From positions 1 to 41,001 of IMG/VR virus record IMGVR_UViG_3300034683_000087: a DNA stretch of 41,001 bases, one strand, 5' to 3'. This document shows positions 1 to 7,972 of this stretch, piece after piece. Made by a program: the position numbers and the translations under genes. The notes under the pieces are model-generated. The model was not told where the DNA came from and made no database searches. It was given only the letters and a program-made list of their open reading frames with translations. Each line of letters opens with the position of its first letter. The first letter of the stretch is position 1. Origin of the DNA: a virus.

Positions 1-94
1 CTTCTTCAGCGACATTATCTTTAAGATTGGATTTTATGTTTCCAATAGGATATAAACCTTTAGTAGTAGGAATTAAGGTATCTGACACTAAACA
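1..94 (-). other. N-terminal end of an intein inside the DNA polymerase
   Basis: After the extein sequence ending NIVG, the translation continues CLVSDTLIPTTKGLYPIGNI. This fits intein block A: Cys1, then S/G-D-T, a hydrophobic residue, T, a G four positions later and an I-x-x-I/L ending. The insertion lies immediately before the expected TxTGRLS motif of family A polymerases, a conserved active-site region typical of intein sites. Only 31 residues are visible, so the splicing C-terminus and any homing endonuclease are unseen. Confidence 0.82.
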
Positions 95-1291
95 GCCAAC
101 AATATTGAAGTTAGGGTGTACTTTACCGTCATCATACATTTGTTCGGCTGAACCATCAATAAAAGCAGTCTTGAGTTTATTGATACCTGAATACTCGTAT
201 AACAGTTTGGCGAACTCTAAACCTTCTCTCTTGCGCTTGTCTCGTGGTTGCTTATTTCTGTAGCTTCGCAGTATCTTAAACAATACATCAGCATTCGCTT
301 GAGGTATACCAGTATCGGTATAAGTTAGTGGCTTAAATCCAAAGTTCAATGCAATCAAATCATGATTAGGATTAGCTTTCATCAACTTACCTTTTTTAGT
401 CATGTAGTCTTGCTTAACGAAACCAAACATTACTTCCGCTTTTTGTTGTGAACTGTTAGGATTAAACTCTTTACCAACCAGTTCAAACATTTGATACAGT
501 AAGTTATCACAATCTATAGTAATCTCTTTTTGGAGTGCTGTCAGTTTCTCTTGGTCAACTTCAACGCCCCGCTCTTCCATTACATAAAGACAGTCGAGAA
601 ACTTAGTGTATTTCTTGTAATAAATATCTTCCATACCTTCATCAGCCAATTCTTGTACGTAGCCAACATATAACTTCCATGTGTAATAAGCATCAGCTAG
701 AGCATATGGAGCACCATCTTTAATTAAAGTGAGGTCAAAAGTAGCTTTCTGATTCCCCTTTAATCCAAACTGCTTTTTAATCTCTTTATCAATTTTAATA
801 ACTTCATTAAACTCAACCATTTTGACAAGTAATCTGAATAATGCATTAGGCTTCAAACCTTTATCATTGTTCTCATTACATAACCATGAAGCAATTAAAG
901 TATCAAAAATATCTTCAGTGTTTATGTGAATGCCAATTCTTTCAAGGGCATGGCGGTCAAACTTATAGTTATGAGCTATAATTCTTACATCTTCACGGCC
1001 AAATACAGGTCTTAAATACTTAACCACTAATGGAAGTGGCGCATTATTTTTTCGGTCTTCAAAACGTCTGTGACCAACAGGAATATAGTAATTATTATAG
1101 TCACCCCAAGAAATAGAGATACCAACTAATCGGTACTCACTGTTCTCACCATTTACTCTTAAGGTATTAGTTTCAACGTCAAACGCAAATTCGTCTAACT
1201 GCATCATTTTATCCCGCAGTTTTTTAAGCTTTGACTCAGTATTAACAATCTGATATTGCTTCATCAGCGGTTTATTCTGAAAATTACTCAT
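1..1291 (-). CDS. Family A DNA polymerase, N-terminal part, interrupted by an intein (runs off the left edge)
   Basis: Phage replicative polymerase with 3'-5' proofreading. I translated 430 residues from the ATG at 1291, which follows the ribosome site GAGGTAACA; the frame stays open to base 1. There is no N-terminal 5'-3' exonuclease. The exonuclease domain starts at once, with Exo I FDVET (residues 37-41), Exo II AHNYKFD (about 106-112) and an Exo III-like YALAD. The polymerase domain begins around residue 300, and at residues 391-399 reads VHPNFNIVG, which in PolA enzymes is followed by TxTGRLS. Here a cysteine (residue 400) and an intein start follow instead. Polymerase motifs A, B and C lie outside the window. 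It is last in the visible replication cluster, downstream of the HU-like gene and its terminator. Confidence 0.9.
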   Translation of the reverse strand, partial: MSNFQNKPLMKQYQIVNTESKLKKLRDKMMQLDEFAFDVETNTLRVNGENSEYRLVGISISWGDYNNYYIPVGHRRFEDRKNNAPLPLVVKYLRPVFGREDVRIIAHNYKFDRHALERIGIHINTEDIFDTLIASWLCNENNDKGLKPNALFRLLVKMVEFNEVIKIDKEIKKQFGLKGNQKATFDLTLIKDGAPYALADAYYTWKLYVGYVQELADEGMEDIYYKKYTKFLDCLYVMEERGVEVDQEKLTALQKEITIDCDNLLYQMFELVGKEFNPNSSQQKAEVMFGFVKQDYMTKKGKLMKANPNHDLIALNFGFKPLTYTDTGIPQANADVLFKILRSYRNKQPRDKRKREGLEFAKLLYEYSGINKLKTAFIDGSAEQMYDDGKVHPNFNIVGCLVSDTLIPTTKGLYPIGNIKSNLKDNVAEE

Positions 1292-1305
1292 TGTTACCTC
1301 GCTGT

Positions 1306-1334
1306 AAAATAAAGCGTACAATTGCTTGTACGCT
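1306..1334 (-). terminator. Intrinsic terminator after the HU-like gene
   Basis: On the minus strand AGCGTACAA pairs perfectly with TTGTACGCT across a four-base loop (9 bp), followed by TTATTTT. It lies between the HU-like gene and the polymerase, so it may reduce polymerase expression relative to the upstream genes. Confidence 0.75.
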
Positions 1335-1347
1335 CTGCTATTGATGG

Positions 1348-1641
1348 TTAATTATTAAGATTTTCCATCAATGTTTTACCAGTTGTCACTTTAAGTCGTT
1401 TTTTAGATGAATAACTGACTAGATCGGGTTTTGTTGGAACTTTAACATTAGAACCTTTTCTTTCTGTTACACTCAATGAGAAGAGATTTAAAAACTGAAC
1501 AGTCATTCCATCTTCTAAACACTTAGCAATGACAGCAACGGTTTGTCGAATAGCTTTATCAGCTTCAGGTAGTGTTCCACCATACATCTGTTTGTAAACA
1601 GTAGGTAAACCTTGATAACCAATAACTTCTTTTTCTTCCAT
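1348..1641 (-). CDS. HU/IHF-like DNA-binding protein
   Basis: A 97-residue basic protein, close to the usual 90-100 for HU. The N-terminal 40 residues look helical. From about residue 46 the pattern TVQFLNLFSLSVTERKGSN resembles the HU arm region (short strands, then F-x-L-x-V-x-x-R), and the end KVTTGKTLMENLNN resembles the HU C-terminal P/T-x-x-GK-x-L-K-x-x-x-N. The canonical RNPxTG arm tip is replaced by KPDLVSYSSKK, so it is divergent. HU proteins bend and compact DNA. Its ribosome site overlaps the stop of the preceding gene at 1648, so the two are probably translationally coupled. Confidence 0.6.
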   Translation of the reverse strand: MEEKEVIGYQGLPTVYKQMYGGTLPEADKAIRQTVAVIAKCLEDGMTVQFLNLFSLSVTERKGSNVKVPTKPDLVSYSSKKRLKVTTGKTLMENLNN

Positions 1642-1647
1642 GTTGCA

Positions 1648-2433
1648 TTACCTCTTTTTTCTTCGTTTAGTTTTGACCTGATTCTCCTTGCGCTTTTTTC
1701 TGGAACTAAACATAGATTTAGGTGGTTCTTCGTCATCGACTCCAATTACATTTTCATCGTAATCTTCCTCTTCTTCGTCATCTGAACTAGGATCATAATC
1801 AACCTCATCTGGTTCATAATGCTTAAGTTGATCTCTAACAATAGCTTCAAGAATATCTTGACCTTCTTTAGAGTAGATATCTTCACCATCGTACTCTTCA
1901 AATTTCTTAATCAAAGCTTCGATAATCTCATCTGGAATTTCAGACTTATCATTGATATCAAATCGATAAGGAGCATTCTGTACACCAGTTTTTGAAACAG
2001 TAAAGTCCCTCTGTAATAAACTGCCATACTTAGAGTTTAATCGATCAAGTTGACTTAAATCTGTCTGGCCACGAACGAATAATCTCAGACCAACAACTTG
2101 AGTCTTCTTAGTCTTACTATCTTTGTAGGTAGTGTAATCATAAGCCAACATAGCGCCTTTGAAAGTTGCTTTACCAACATTGGAGTCTTTTGAACCACAG
2201 TAATCACAGGGCAAACCTTCATCAGCATGACAGATTACATTAGTATATCTGTTACCTTCTTTGATAGTATGTTCATAAATAATGATCGGCTCTGCGGTTA
2301 AGAAACGAATATCTGCTTCATCCGTATCTTTGGCCATGTACCATCTCCATAAAGCATGTTGAGCTTCTTCTCTTCGTTTCTCTGAACGAGCAACTTCTTC
2401 TCTTACATTACTGAAACCTCTTTTGTACGCCAT
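1648..2433 (-). CDS. Candidate single-stranded DNA-binding protein
   Basis: 261 residues from the ATG at 2433 (MAYKRGF), which has the ribosome site AGAGGAA. A longer frame to 2505 is unlikely because its first codon coincides with the predicted transcription start of the adjacent promoter. The protein has a possible zinc site (CHADEGLPCDYCG), a central domain with many aromatic and basic residues, an acidic stretch (DDEEEEDYDE) and a very basic tail (KTKRRKKR). Acidic tails are common in ssDNA-binding proteins, though the basic end is odd. The assignment rests mainly on position between primase and polymerase and on this architecture. An unknown replication accessory protein is the alternative. 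Confidence 0.45.
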   Translation of the reverse strand: MAYKRGFSNVREEVARSEKRREEAQHALWRWYMAKDTDEADIRFLTAEPIIIYEHTIKEGNRYTNVICHADEGLPCDYCGSKDSNVGKATFKGAMLAYDYTTYKDSKTKKTQVVGLRLFVRGQTDLSQLDRLNSKYGSLLQRDFTVSKTGVQNAPYRFDINDKSEIPDEIIEALIKKFEEYDGEDIYSKEGQDILEAIVRDQLKHYEPDEVDYDPSSDDEEEEDYDENVIGVDDEEPPKSMFSSRKKRKENQVKTKRRKKR

Positions 2434-2507
2434 TAGTTTAATTCCTCTTTTCTTTTGATTTCTTGTACGAGTTCTGATAATTTCTAGTTTTACAGGTCTA
2501 CTCATAC

Positions 2508-2536
2508 ATTATAGTTTATTTACAATAAGTTGTCAA
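2508..2536 (-). promoter_or_regulatory. Consensus sigma-A promoter for the ssDNA-binding/HU/polymerase unit
   Basis: TTGACA, a spacer of exactly 17 bp, then TATAAT: a perfect match at both hexamers. The -35 box overlaps the last codons of the primase gene. The predicted start is at about 2501, leaving a leader of roughly 70 nt before the ATG at 2433. Confidence 0.88.
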
Positions 2537-3543
2537 ACACGAATAATACTCTTGTGAGCAAGCATATAATGAATTTCTTCTTCTGTCCAATCTCTAGGGT
2601 CTTTACCATCTTCAGGGAATGGAACATACTTCCACAAGAACTTGTTTCCAAGCTTTTCTTTAATAACTTCATAACCTTCACGACCACGTTCATCATTATC
2701 AAGCATATCGACAATAGACTTAACTCCAAGGGACTTTAAAAGATCGATTTGTCTTTTAGTAATCTTATTAGTAAAAGTAGTTAAAGTATTATGGTAGCCA
2801 AGCATATGCATGTAAATAGCATCAAATAATCCCTCAACTAAAATAATCTCTCCATCATCAGTATAAAAATGGTCTAATGGAAAGAGCATATCACCAGTTT
2901 GGAAATCATAAATTTTAAAGCGGTCATTAGGAGGCCTATTAGGATTGATGTACCTGCCAATTATACCACCAAGAATACCATCTTGCCAGAATATAGGCAC
3001 AGTCACAGTCTTATTTTCTAAATCCCTACCAATCATAAAATCTTTTACGGCTTGTTTATCAAAACCACGGTCATAGAAGTACTTATATGTTTCTTTGCCA
3101 CTTTTAAACGGAGCGATTTTATAAAGAGGAAGTTCAGCACGAACGACCTCTTTATTTTTAATCTCTGAGTAGCTTTTTAAGCGGATATTTAATGAACCAT
3201 CATCATTATAGGTATTTCTACTTTCAAGGCTTATATCAACGTTGTATCGCTTATTAATGAACTGTATAGCTTGGAATATAGTTCTGAAGTCATCAGGCAT
3301 TGACAACATCAGAAATTTTGCTATTGAACCGCTCTCACCACAGCTAAAACAAGAGAAGACTTGGAGAATTTGACTTGATTTTTCTGGCATGTACTCTATA
3401 TTGATGCCACAGGAAGGATGGGTTTCACCATGAATGGGACAACAGAACTGAATCTTCTTTCCATTCTTCCAGACACCAATCTTATCCACGCCGATAAATT
3501 CAAGTAAGTCTTCAATTTCATCTTGAGTTAATAATGACCTCAT
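2533..3543 (-). CDS. DNA primase (DnaG type, zinc-binding and TOPRIM domains)
   Basis: A 336-residue primase that makes RNA primers at the fork. The N-terminal CHC2-type zinc ribbon is visible as FCCPIH (residues 33-38) and CFSC (65-68). The TOPRIM catalytic core has ILVEGLFDAIY (VEG plus acidic residue) and DMLDNDERGREG, the DxDxxG-type metal site. It is shorter than bacterial DnaG (about 600 residues) and lacks an obvious C-terminal helicase-interaction domain, which is usual in phages. The ATG overlaps the stop of the preceding small gene (ATGA), so translation is coupled. The DnaB-like helicase lies two genes upstream in the operon. Confidence 0.92.
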   Translation of the reverse strand: MRSLLTQDEIEDLLEFIGVDKIGVWKNGKKIQFCCPIHGETHPSCGINIEYMPEKSSQILQVFSCFSCGESGSIAKFLMLSMPDDFRTIFQAIQFINKRYNVDISLESRNTYNDDGSLNIRLKSYSEIKNKEVVRAELPLYKIAPFKSGKETYKYFYDRGFDKQAVKDFMIGRDLENKTVTVPIFWQDGILGGIIGRYINPNRPPNDRFKIYDFQTGDMLFPLDHFYTDDGEIILVEGLFDAIYMHMLGYHNTLTTFTNKITKRQIDLLKSLGVKSIVDMLDNDERGREGYEVIKEKLGNKFLWKYVPFPEDGKDPRDWTEEEIHYMLAHKSIIRV

Positions 3544-3794
3544 ATTCTTAGAAAAGTACTAAGGTAATATCTAACGCCACCAATAATAAAGTAGTGGTCA
3601 TCTTCAGAGTTATACACTTTAGTAATATGAATCTTTTCACCATTTCTCCTAACAATCGCCATTGTATCAATTCCATGAATGTAATCAATCAATTCAAAAT
3701 TGTCACCAATACCATCACTTCGATAAGCTACAGCAGGGCAACCAAGAAAATCTTTTTTCTTCATACCGGAATATAATTCACTATCATACAGCAT
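3540..3794 (-). CDS. Hypothetical protein between helicase and primase
   Basis: 84 residues. I chose the ATG at 3794 because the helicase 3' end supplies GGAG nine bases upstream and the stop TAA lies one base before the ATG. A TTG five codons earlier is also possible. The sequence is mixed alpha/beta, with an IGGVRYYL segment near the end. I recognise no family. Tight packing between helicase and primase suggests a replication accessory role, but this is positional inference only. Confidence 0.6.
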   Translation of the reverse strand: MLYDSELYSGMKKKDFLGCPAVAYRSDGIGDNFELIDYIHGIDTMAIVRRNGEKIHITKVYNSEDDHYFIIGGVRYYLSTFLRI

Positions 3795-3795
3795 C

Positions 3796-5091
3796 TTAAT
3801 CAACTCCAATCATCGGGGAATTATCGTAGCTTTCACTATCATCTTTAGTACCGGAACTAGTTTCACTGTAAATCTCACCAAAATGCAATGGACTAAAATT
3901 CCAGTCAAGCATTATAGAAGTCTGGACACCTTCACGGTTTTTTCGTGAAATAAGCTTTGCTTCATTATCAGTGAACATCGTATCTTCACGAATAAGTTCT
4001 AATACGGTATCACTGTCTTCATTAATAGCTTTAGAATAACGAACACCACCAAGACCGCCTTTTGAATTAATATCAGTCTGAGTATTAATGCATACAGGTA
4101 AATTAAAATCTTTACAAGCTCGTTTTAAATCCCTGGTAATATGTGCTATTCGCAACCAGTCATCTTTCGCTCCACGATCATCTTCCATCATGTAGACACC
4201 ATCAATCAATATAATATCAGGTTTAATATCTTCGATATCAGCTCTTAAATTAATAATGCCAGTAACATTTCGTAATAAAAGTGGTTCAAGAGAAGGTAAA
4301 TCTTCTTTTAAAAATTGGACAAATTGATTATATACGTCGGGAGGTAGTTTGCCTTGTTTGTACTGAGTATAATCAAGGCCACCATACATCATACTAAATA
4401 ACATAGCTTCATAACGGTCACGCATGATGGTAGTACTCATTTCAGTAACACCTTGAAGTACTTTATAACCATTAAGCATACAAAAAGCACCAATGTATGT
4501 TTGTAGCCAAGTCTTGCCCGACCCGGTTTTGGCGATAATAGTGGTCAATGTCTCATCACATAAACCGCCAGTAACTAAGTCGAGACTCTTAAAGCCAGTA
4601 CTAATACCTTCTACACCACCAGTAATACGTCTTTTATTGTAAGCTTCAACCCGATCTTCAGTGTCTTTAGTAATATCAACAATACTGGAAACTGATATCT
4701 CATTGTCTATATAAGCAAGCTGTTTTCTTAAATCAACAACCGCTTCTTCAGTTTCTAAACCATTAAGCTTATCGGCTGATTTTTGAATGGCATCACAGGC
4801 CAATCGATGTTTTGTCTCTTTTCTTAGTTCATTACACCAGAATAGTAAACCTTCTTCAGTACCAATTGAACCATCAGGATTCTTCATCAACTTGAGGTAG
4901 GGAAACTGGTCTTTAAGGACTCTCTCAGTAGGTACTTCTCCGTGTTCAAGAAAATTTTCTTGAATAAAGTCAAACACACTGGAATTATCACCAGTAAAAA
5001 AGCTAGGCTTTATTTGTTGATCCTTTACAGTACGGAAGTCTTTAGTTTCTACAAGTTTGGATATTAAACCCATTCCATAATCAATACTCAT
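3796..5091 (-). CDS. Replicative DNA helicase, DnaB-like (RecA fold)
   Basis: 431 residues, similar in length to DnaB (about 450-470). An N-terminal helical domain (residues 1 to about 110) contains GEVPTERVLKDQFP, typical of the DnaB N-domain. The RecA-like ATPase has Walker A AKTGSGKTWLQ (about 187-197), Walker B IILIDGVYMM and a sensor-like INTQTDINSKGG. It probably forms the ring helicase that unwinds DNA and recruits the primase encoded just downstream. A DnaC-like loader is two genes upstream. No intein is present in this gene although DnaB proteins often carry one. Confidence 0.93.
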   Translation of the reverse strand: MSIDYGMGLISKLVETKDFRTVKDQQIKPSFFTGDNSSVFDFIQENFLEHGEVPTERVLKDQFPYLKLMKNPDGSIGTEEGLLFWCNELRKETKHRLACDAIQKSADKLNGLETEEAVVDLRKQLAYIDNEISVSSIVDITKDTEDRVEAYNKRRITGGVEGISTGFKSLDLVTGGLCDETLTTIIAKTGSGKTWLQTYIGAFCMLNGYKVLQGVTEMSTTIMRDRYEAMLFSMMYGGLDYTQYKQGKLPPDVYNQFVQFLKEDLPSLEPLLLRNVTGIINLRADIEDIKPDIILIDGVYMMEDDRGAKDDWLRIAHITRDLKRACKDFNLPVCINTQTDINSKGGLGGVRYSKAINEDSDTVLELIREDTMFTDNEAKLISRKNREGVQTSIMLDWNFSPLHFGEIYSETSSGTKDDSESYDNSPMIGVD

Positions 5092-5549
5092 CTTCTCACC
5101 GACCTTATATTTAGTACCCTATCTAAATTCTGGACAGACATAGCATAGTCACTATTAGTAGAATTAATTCGATCAATATTTCCATCAATATAGTACGTTA
5201 TTTCACCTTTCAATAATAAATCATGAACATCTGACTGCTTTGTAATAACATAGATAGTGGAATGAAAAGGTATATACTCGTCAATCATATCTTGAATGTT
5301 CTCAGTTAAAAAATCACTGTGAACAATTAAAGGGGTAGAGTATTCAGTTCTTAAAGCAATTCTACCCATCATATAAATAGCTTCTCCATTGAATAGAATT
5401 TTGGGGTCTGGTCTAATAAGACTCTTCAAGAATGTTGGTATATCTGACAGTCTATTTATCTTGACCGCTTCTTCAGTACTAAACAAGAAATTATCTAGTC
5501 TGAAAGCAATACGAGGACTATAGTAATTAGAGATATCTCCATTTTTCAT
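5088..5549 (-). CDS. Hypothetical replication-cluster protein
   Basis: 153 residues with the ribosome site AGAGGTAAA before the ATG. It has alternating hydrophobic strands (IYMMGRIALRTEY, STIYVITKQSDV) and no cysteine cluster, signal peptide or membrane segment. The fold looks compact alpha/beta and I recognise no family. It overlaps the helicase start by four bases (ATGA) and follows the helicase loader in the same operon, so a fork-assembly role is plausible but unproven. Confidence 0.6.
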   Translation of the reverse strand: MKNGDISNYYSPRIAFRLDNFLFSTEEAVKINRLSDIPTFLKSLIRPDPKILFNGEAIYMMGRIALRTEYSTPLIVHSDFLTENIQDMIDEYIPFHSTIYVITKQSDVHDLLLKGEITYYIDGNIDRINSTNSDYAMSVQNLDRVLNIRSVRR

Positions 5550-6154
5550 GATAGTTTACCTCTAGCAAGCCGGTGGTCTGAACCAATTACTTTTACTGGA
5601 ATAGTATTACCTCTAACCAGTGAAGTTACACTACTGCCATAACGTTTTTCAAAATCTTTAGTACTGTAGTTAGTACATATAATAGTTGGTAAATTATGCT
5701 CTTCCCTAGTACGGAGAAGATCTTCAAAAATTGAATTAGAGTACTTAGTCTCAGTCTCTTTTCCGGCTTCATCAATAACAAGATATTCAGCTCTCATCAC
5801 AGTGCGCTCAAAAGTATCGAGATAATCACTTGCTTCGGCGTTCCAAGTGTTATGGTACATTTTTAAGTAACTGTGCAATGTTACACGCTTACAGGAAAAT
5901 CGATGAATATAAGCTTCTATCAAAATTAAAGAGGAAGCAAAGGTCTTTCCCTGTCCATTACTGCCAGAGATAAATAATCCAACATTTCGATCAAAATTGA
6001 CTTCAATGTTGGCCAGATAATCAACCAATGTGGCTTTAAACGCTTCATCACCAAAGGTGTCAAAATCGTCGATTGTTTTAGATATAAATTCTCGTGGAAT
6101 ACCAATAACTCTTAAGGAATCTTTATTAATTGAGGTTCTTAAAGGCCTACTCAC
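5546..6154 (-). CDS. DnaC-like helicase loader (AAA+ ATPase)
   Basis: About 202 residues from a GTG at 6154, which follows GGAG at a nine-base spacing and sits just after the stop of the upstream gene. A TTG five codons earlier is the alternative. Walker A is GSNGQGKT (about residues 64-71), Walker B is YLVIDEAGKE and a sensor 1-like element is TIICTN. An arginine-rich segment follows (LVRG, HRLARGKLS). This is the layout of DnaC/DnaI loaders, which open the DnaB ring and place it on DNA. Its neighbour downstream by one gene is the DnaB-like helicase. Confidence 0.88.
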   Translation of the reverse strand: MSRPLRTSINKDSLRVIGIPREFISKTIDDFDTFGDEAFKATLVDYLANIEVNFDRNVGLFISGSNGQGKTFASSLILIEAYIHRFSCKRVTLHSYLKMYHNTWNAEASDYLDTFERTVMRAEYLVIDEAGKETETKYSNSIFEDLLRTREEHNLPTIICTNYSTKDFEKRYGSSVTSLVRGNTIPVKVIGSDHRLARGKLS

Positions 6155-6155
6155 T

Positions 6156-6731
6156 TTACCACTCTCCAATCGTTACAGTTTCTTCAGAAATATCCCAAGT
6201 AGAACTGTTATGGTTGCGCTTATCAGCTCCGCTCTTCTTATCTTCAAGATTGTAATACTGGTCATCAACCCAAAGATTACTGTCTTCAAAAATCTTTTCG
6301 CACCATCCAGTCTTAAAAATTGTTGGCTTCATGGAAAATCTGGAAATATAGTCTTGAGGACTATTAAACAGAAATTCAATCATTAAACAAATATCTTCGG
6401 CTGAATAGTAGTTCAACAATTCCTTAAATACTGTTAAATCTCGCTGATAATTAGGCCTGAAAGATTTATGGATTCTCTTTTCATAACAGTACATGAAGTA
6501 GAACAGTAGATCTTGATTGTTAAACTCAGACACATACTTTTCTAAGTCATCCAACTTCAAGTTAAAATCTTTTATAGCTTTTTCTCTGCGTTTAGTACTT
6601 TGAGACTTAACGTCTTTATGCTTAAGAGTAGATTTCTTATTATTAACCACAGTCAACTCTTGGCCACGAGACTGTCTCAGTTCACTTTCAAATGCTGTAG
6701 CTGATTGTAATAATCTATTTTCCCCGCTCAT
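6156..6731 (-). CDS. Hypothetical protein, possible replication initiation partner
   Basis: 191 residues. A basic, disordered-looking N-terminus (about 70 residues) leads to a helical core with YCYEKRIHKSFRPNYQRDL and a conserved-looking segment around MIEFLFNSPQDYI, ending in an acidic tail. The core resembles small helical domains of phage replication proteins that sit beside helicase loaders, but I cannot name a family. The stop precedes the loader start by one base. Start at 6731 is supported by TAGGTGATG upstream. Confidence 0.6.
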   Translation of the reverse strand: MSGENRLLQSATAFESELRQSRGQELTVVNNKKSTLKHKDVKSQSTKRREKAIKDFNLKLDDLEKYVSEFNNQDLLFYFMYCYEKRIHKSFRPNYQRDLTVFKELLNYYSAEDICLMIEFLFNSPQDYISRFSMKPTIFKTGWCEKIFEDSNLWVDDQYYNLEDKKSGADKRNHNSSTWDISEETVTIGEW

Positions 6732-6739
6732 ATCATCAC

Positions 6740-7057
6740 CTACATATTTTCTTGAGTGTCTTTAACCATTCGTTCAAGTTCTTCTTGAAGAATTTCATTA
6801 ACACGATCAAAGGCTTCAGAAACAGTCTCACCTTTTTGGACTTCATCAGATAACCACACATCAACTCTCAAAGATTCAAAATCACCCATATTCAAGGTAA
6901 CACCTTTACTCAACCCAAAAGACTGATGTTTAGCAGTCTGTTTGTCATTATTAGACGGATGAACACCTTTTTTCTTTGTTTCAGTATGTCGATCTTTATC
7001 AGTAAAAGTAGCTTCTACATTCTGTCTAGCTTTTTTTCTTAAGTCATCAGTAGTCAT
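6740..7057 (-). CDS. Hypothetical protein with compact C-terminal helical domain
   Basis: 105 residues. The first 45 are charged and probably disordered. The second half, NMGDFESLRVDVWLSDEV then a long helix ending ERMVKDTQENM, looks like one folded unit. Similar short proteins occur in phage early regions, but I assign no function. GGAGGTTTAGTT precedes the ATG and overlaps the end of the MerR-like gene. Confidence 0.6.
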   Translation of the reverse strand: MTTDDLRKKARQNVEATFTDKDRHTETKKKGVHPSNNDKQTAKHQSFGLSKGVTLNMGDFESLRVDVWLSDEVQKGETVSEAFDRVNEILQEELERMVKDTQENM

Positions 7058-7059
7058 AA

Positions 7060-7389
7060 CTAAACCTCCGATATTTTATTTAAGTAACTTTCGGTCAAGA
7101 CTTCCAACTGCTTATATACATTGTTGGCAAAAGCAGAGTGAGTCAATTTTGAACCTTGCTTGATTTGTGCTTCTTCAGCACAAGAAACTATGGTATCAAT
7201 CTGTTCTTGTGAATACATTCGATTTCCAGAATTATCTTTAAAGATAGTCTTAGGAATAACACCAGAAATTTCCCAACTGCGAATTGTCTTAGTTTCCCTA
7301 CCTAACCGGTGAGCCAACTCACCAATGTAAAATAAATCTATGACCTCACCATCAGGGAAAGTAAATACTTTTTTACTCGGCACTGGCAT
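7060..7389 (-). CDS. MerR-like winged-helix DNA-binding protein
   Basis: 109 residues with a MerR-type HTH: IGELAHRLGRETKTIRSWE (helix-turn-helix, about residues 22-40), then GVIPKTIF and RMYSQEQIDTI (wing and following helix, with the R-x-Y element). It lacks the long dimerisation helix and any metal-binding cysteines of classical MerR activators, so it is closer to phage excisionase- or terminase-small-subunit-like MerR folds. It could regulate early transcription or act at the origin. It overlaps neither neighbour and is preceded by AGAGAGGTTAA. Confidence 0.75.
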   Translation of the reverse strand: MPVPSKKVFTFPDGEVIDLFYIGELAHRLGRETKTIRSWEISGVIPKTIFKDNSGNRMYSQEQIDTIVSCAEEAQIKQGSKLTHSAFANNVYKQLEVLTESYLNKISEV

Positions 7390-7391
7390 AA

Positions 7392-7868
7392 TTAACCTCT
7401 CTTTCGTTTTTTCTTCTTTTGTGCCACCATCTGTACAGTAGACTCTTGAACTTCAGCAAGTTCAGCTTTCTCAGTAACGGAAACAGAGTAAGTTACTTTA
7501 CGATCAGTAATACTCTCAAACTCATCCATTGTAACTTCGCCACATTTTATAGCTTCTTCCAACGAATCTTCATCGACTAATTCAGTAACTTTGATACAAT
7601 TAACTAGACCACGTTCTTTGATTAACTTCAATGCTCTTTCTTCATTCAACTTGACGGAAGTTTTAGCTTGTTTTCCCCATTCAGCAACATCGTTGCTAGT
7701 GTAAAATGAACCGTTATCAGTCTTGACACCATTCTTCTCGGCATCAGCTTTAATAATGTCGGCAAGATAAGATTTTCGCTCTTTAATGAAGGACTCTTGC
7801 TTTCTTAATTGAATGTACTCTTGAACGGCTTCATTGACAGTCATTGTCTGTTTTGTTGTTTGTTTCAT
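7392..7868 (-). CDS. Hypothetical coiled-coil, basic-tailed protein
   Basis: 158 residues, first gene after the promoter at 7919-7947. The first 50 residues form a long helix (VNEAVQEYIQLRKQESFIKE), residues 55 to 120 form a mixed domain with alternating charges, and the end is strongly basic (KKKKRKRG). This layout recalls phage-encoded nuclease-inhibitor and DNA-end-binding proteins, but I see no diagnostic motif and give no function. Start is supported by GGAGAATATGT. Confidence 0.6.
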   Translation of the reverse strand: MKQTTKQTMTVNEAVQEYIQLRKQESFIKERKSYLADIIKADAEKNGVKTDNGSFYTSNDVAEWGKQAKTSVKLNEERALKLIKERGLVNCIKVTELVDEDSLEEAIKCGEVTMDEFESITDRKVTYSVSVTEKAELAEVQESTVQMVAQKKKKRKRG

Positions 7869-7918
7869 ACATATTCTCCAATCTTAAATTTGGTACTTAT
7901 GGTAAGCATTACTATGAT

Positions 7919-7947
7919 AGTTTACAACACTTTACTGATTCTGTCAA
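7919..7947 (-). promoter_or_regulatory. Sigma-A type promoter for the main replication operon
   Basis: TTGACA, 17 bp, TAAACT on the minus strand, in the 104-bp gap between the SF2 helicase stop and the gene starting at 7868. It would drive the run of short-gap or overlapping genes from 7868 to the primase. Confidence 0.75.
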
Positions 7948-7972
7948 ATTTACAAATTATGGCTATATAAGT

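Noticed and set aside
27-263. 78-codon plus-strand ORF opposite the DNA polymerase
   Set aside because: The minus strand carries conserved polymerase and intein sequence across the same bases.
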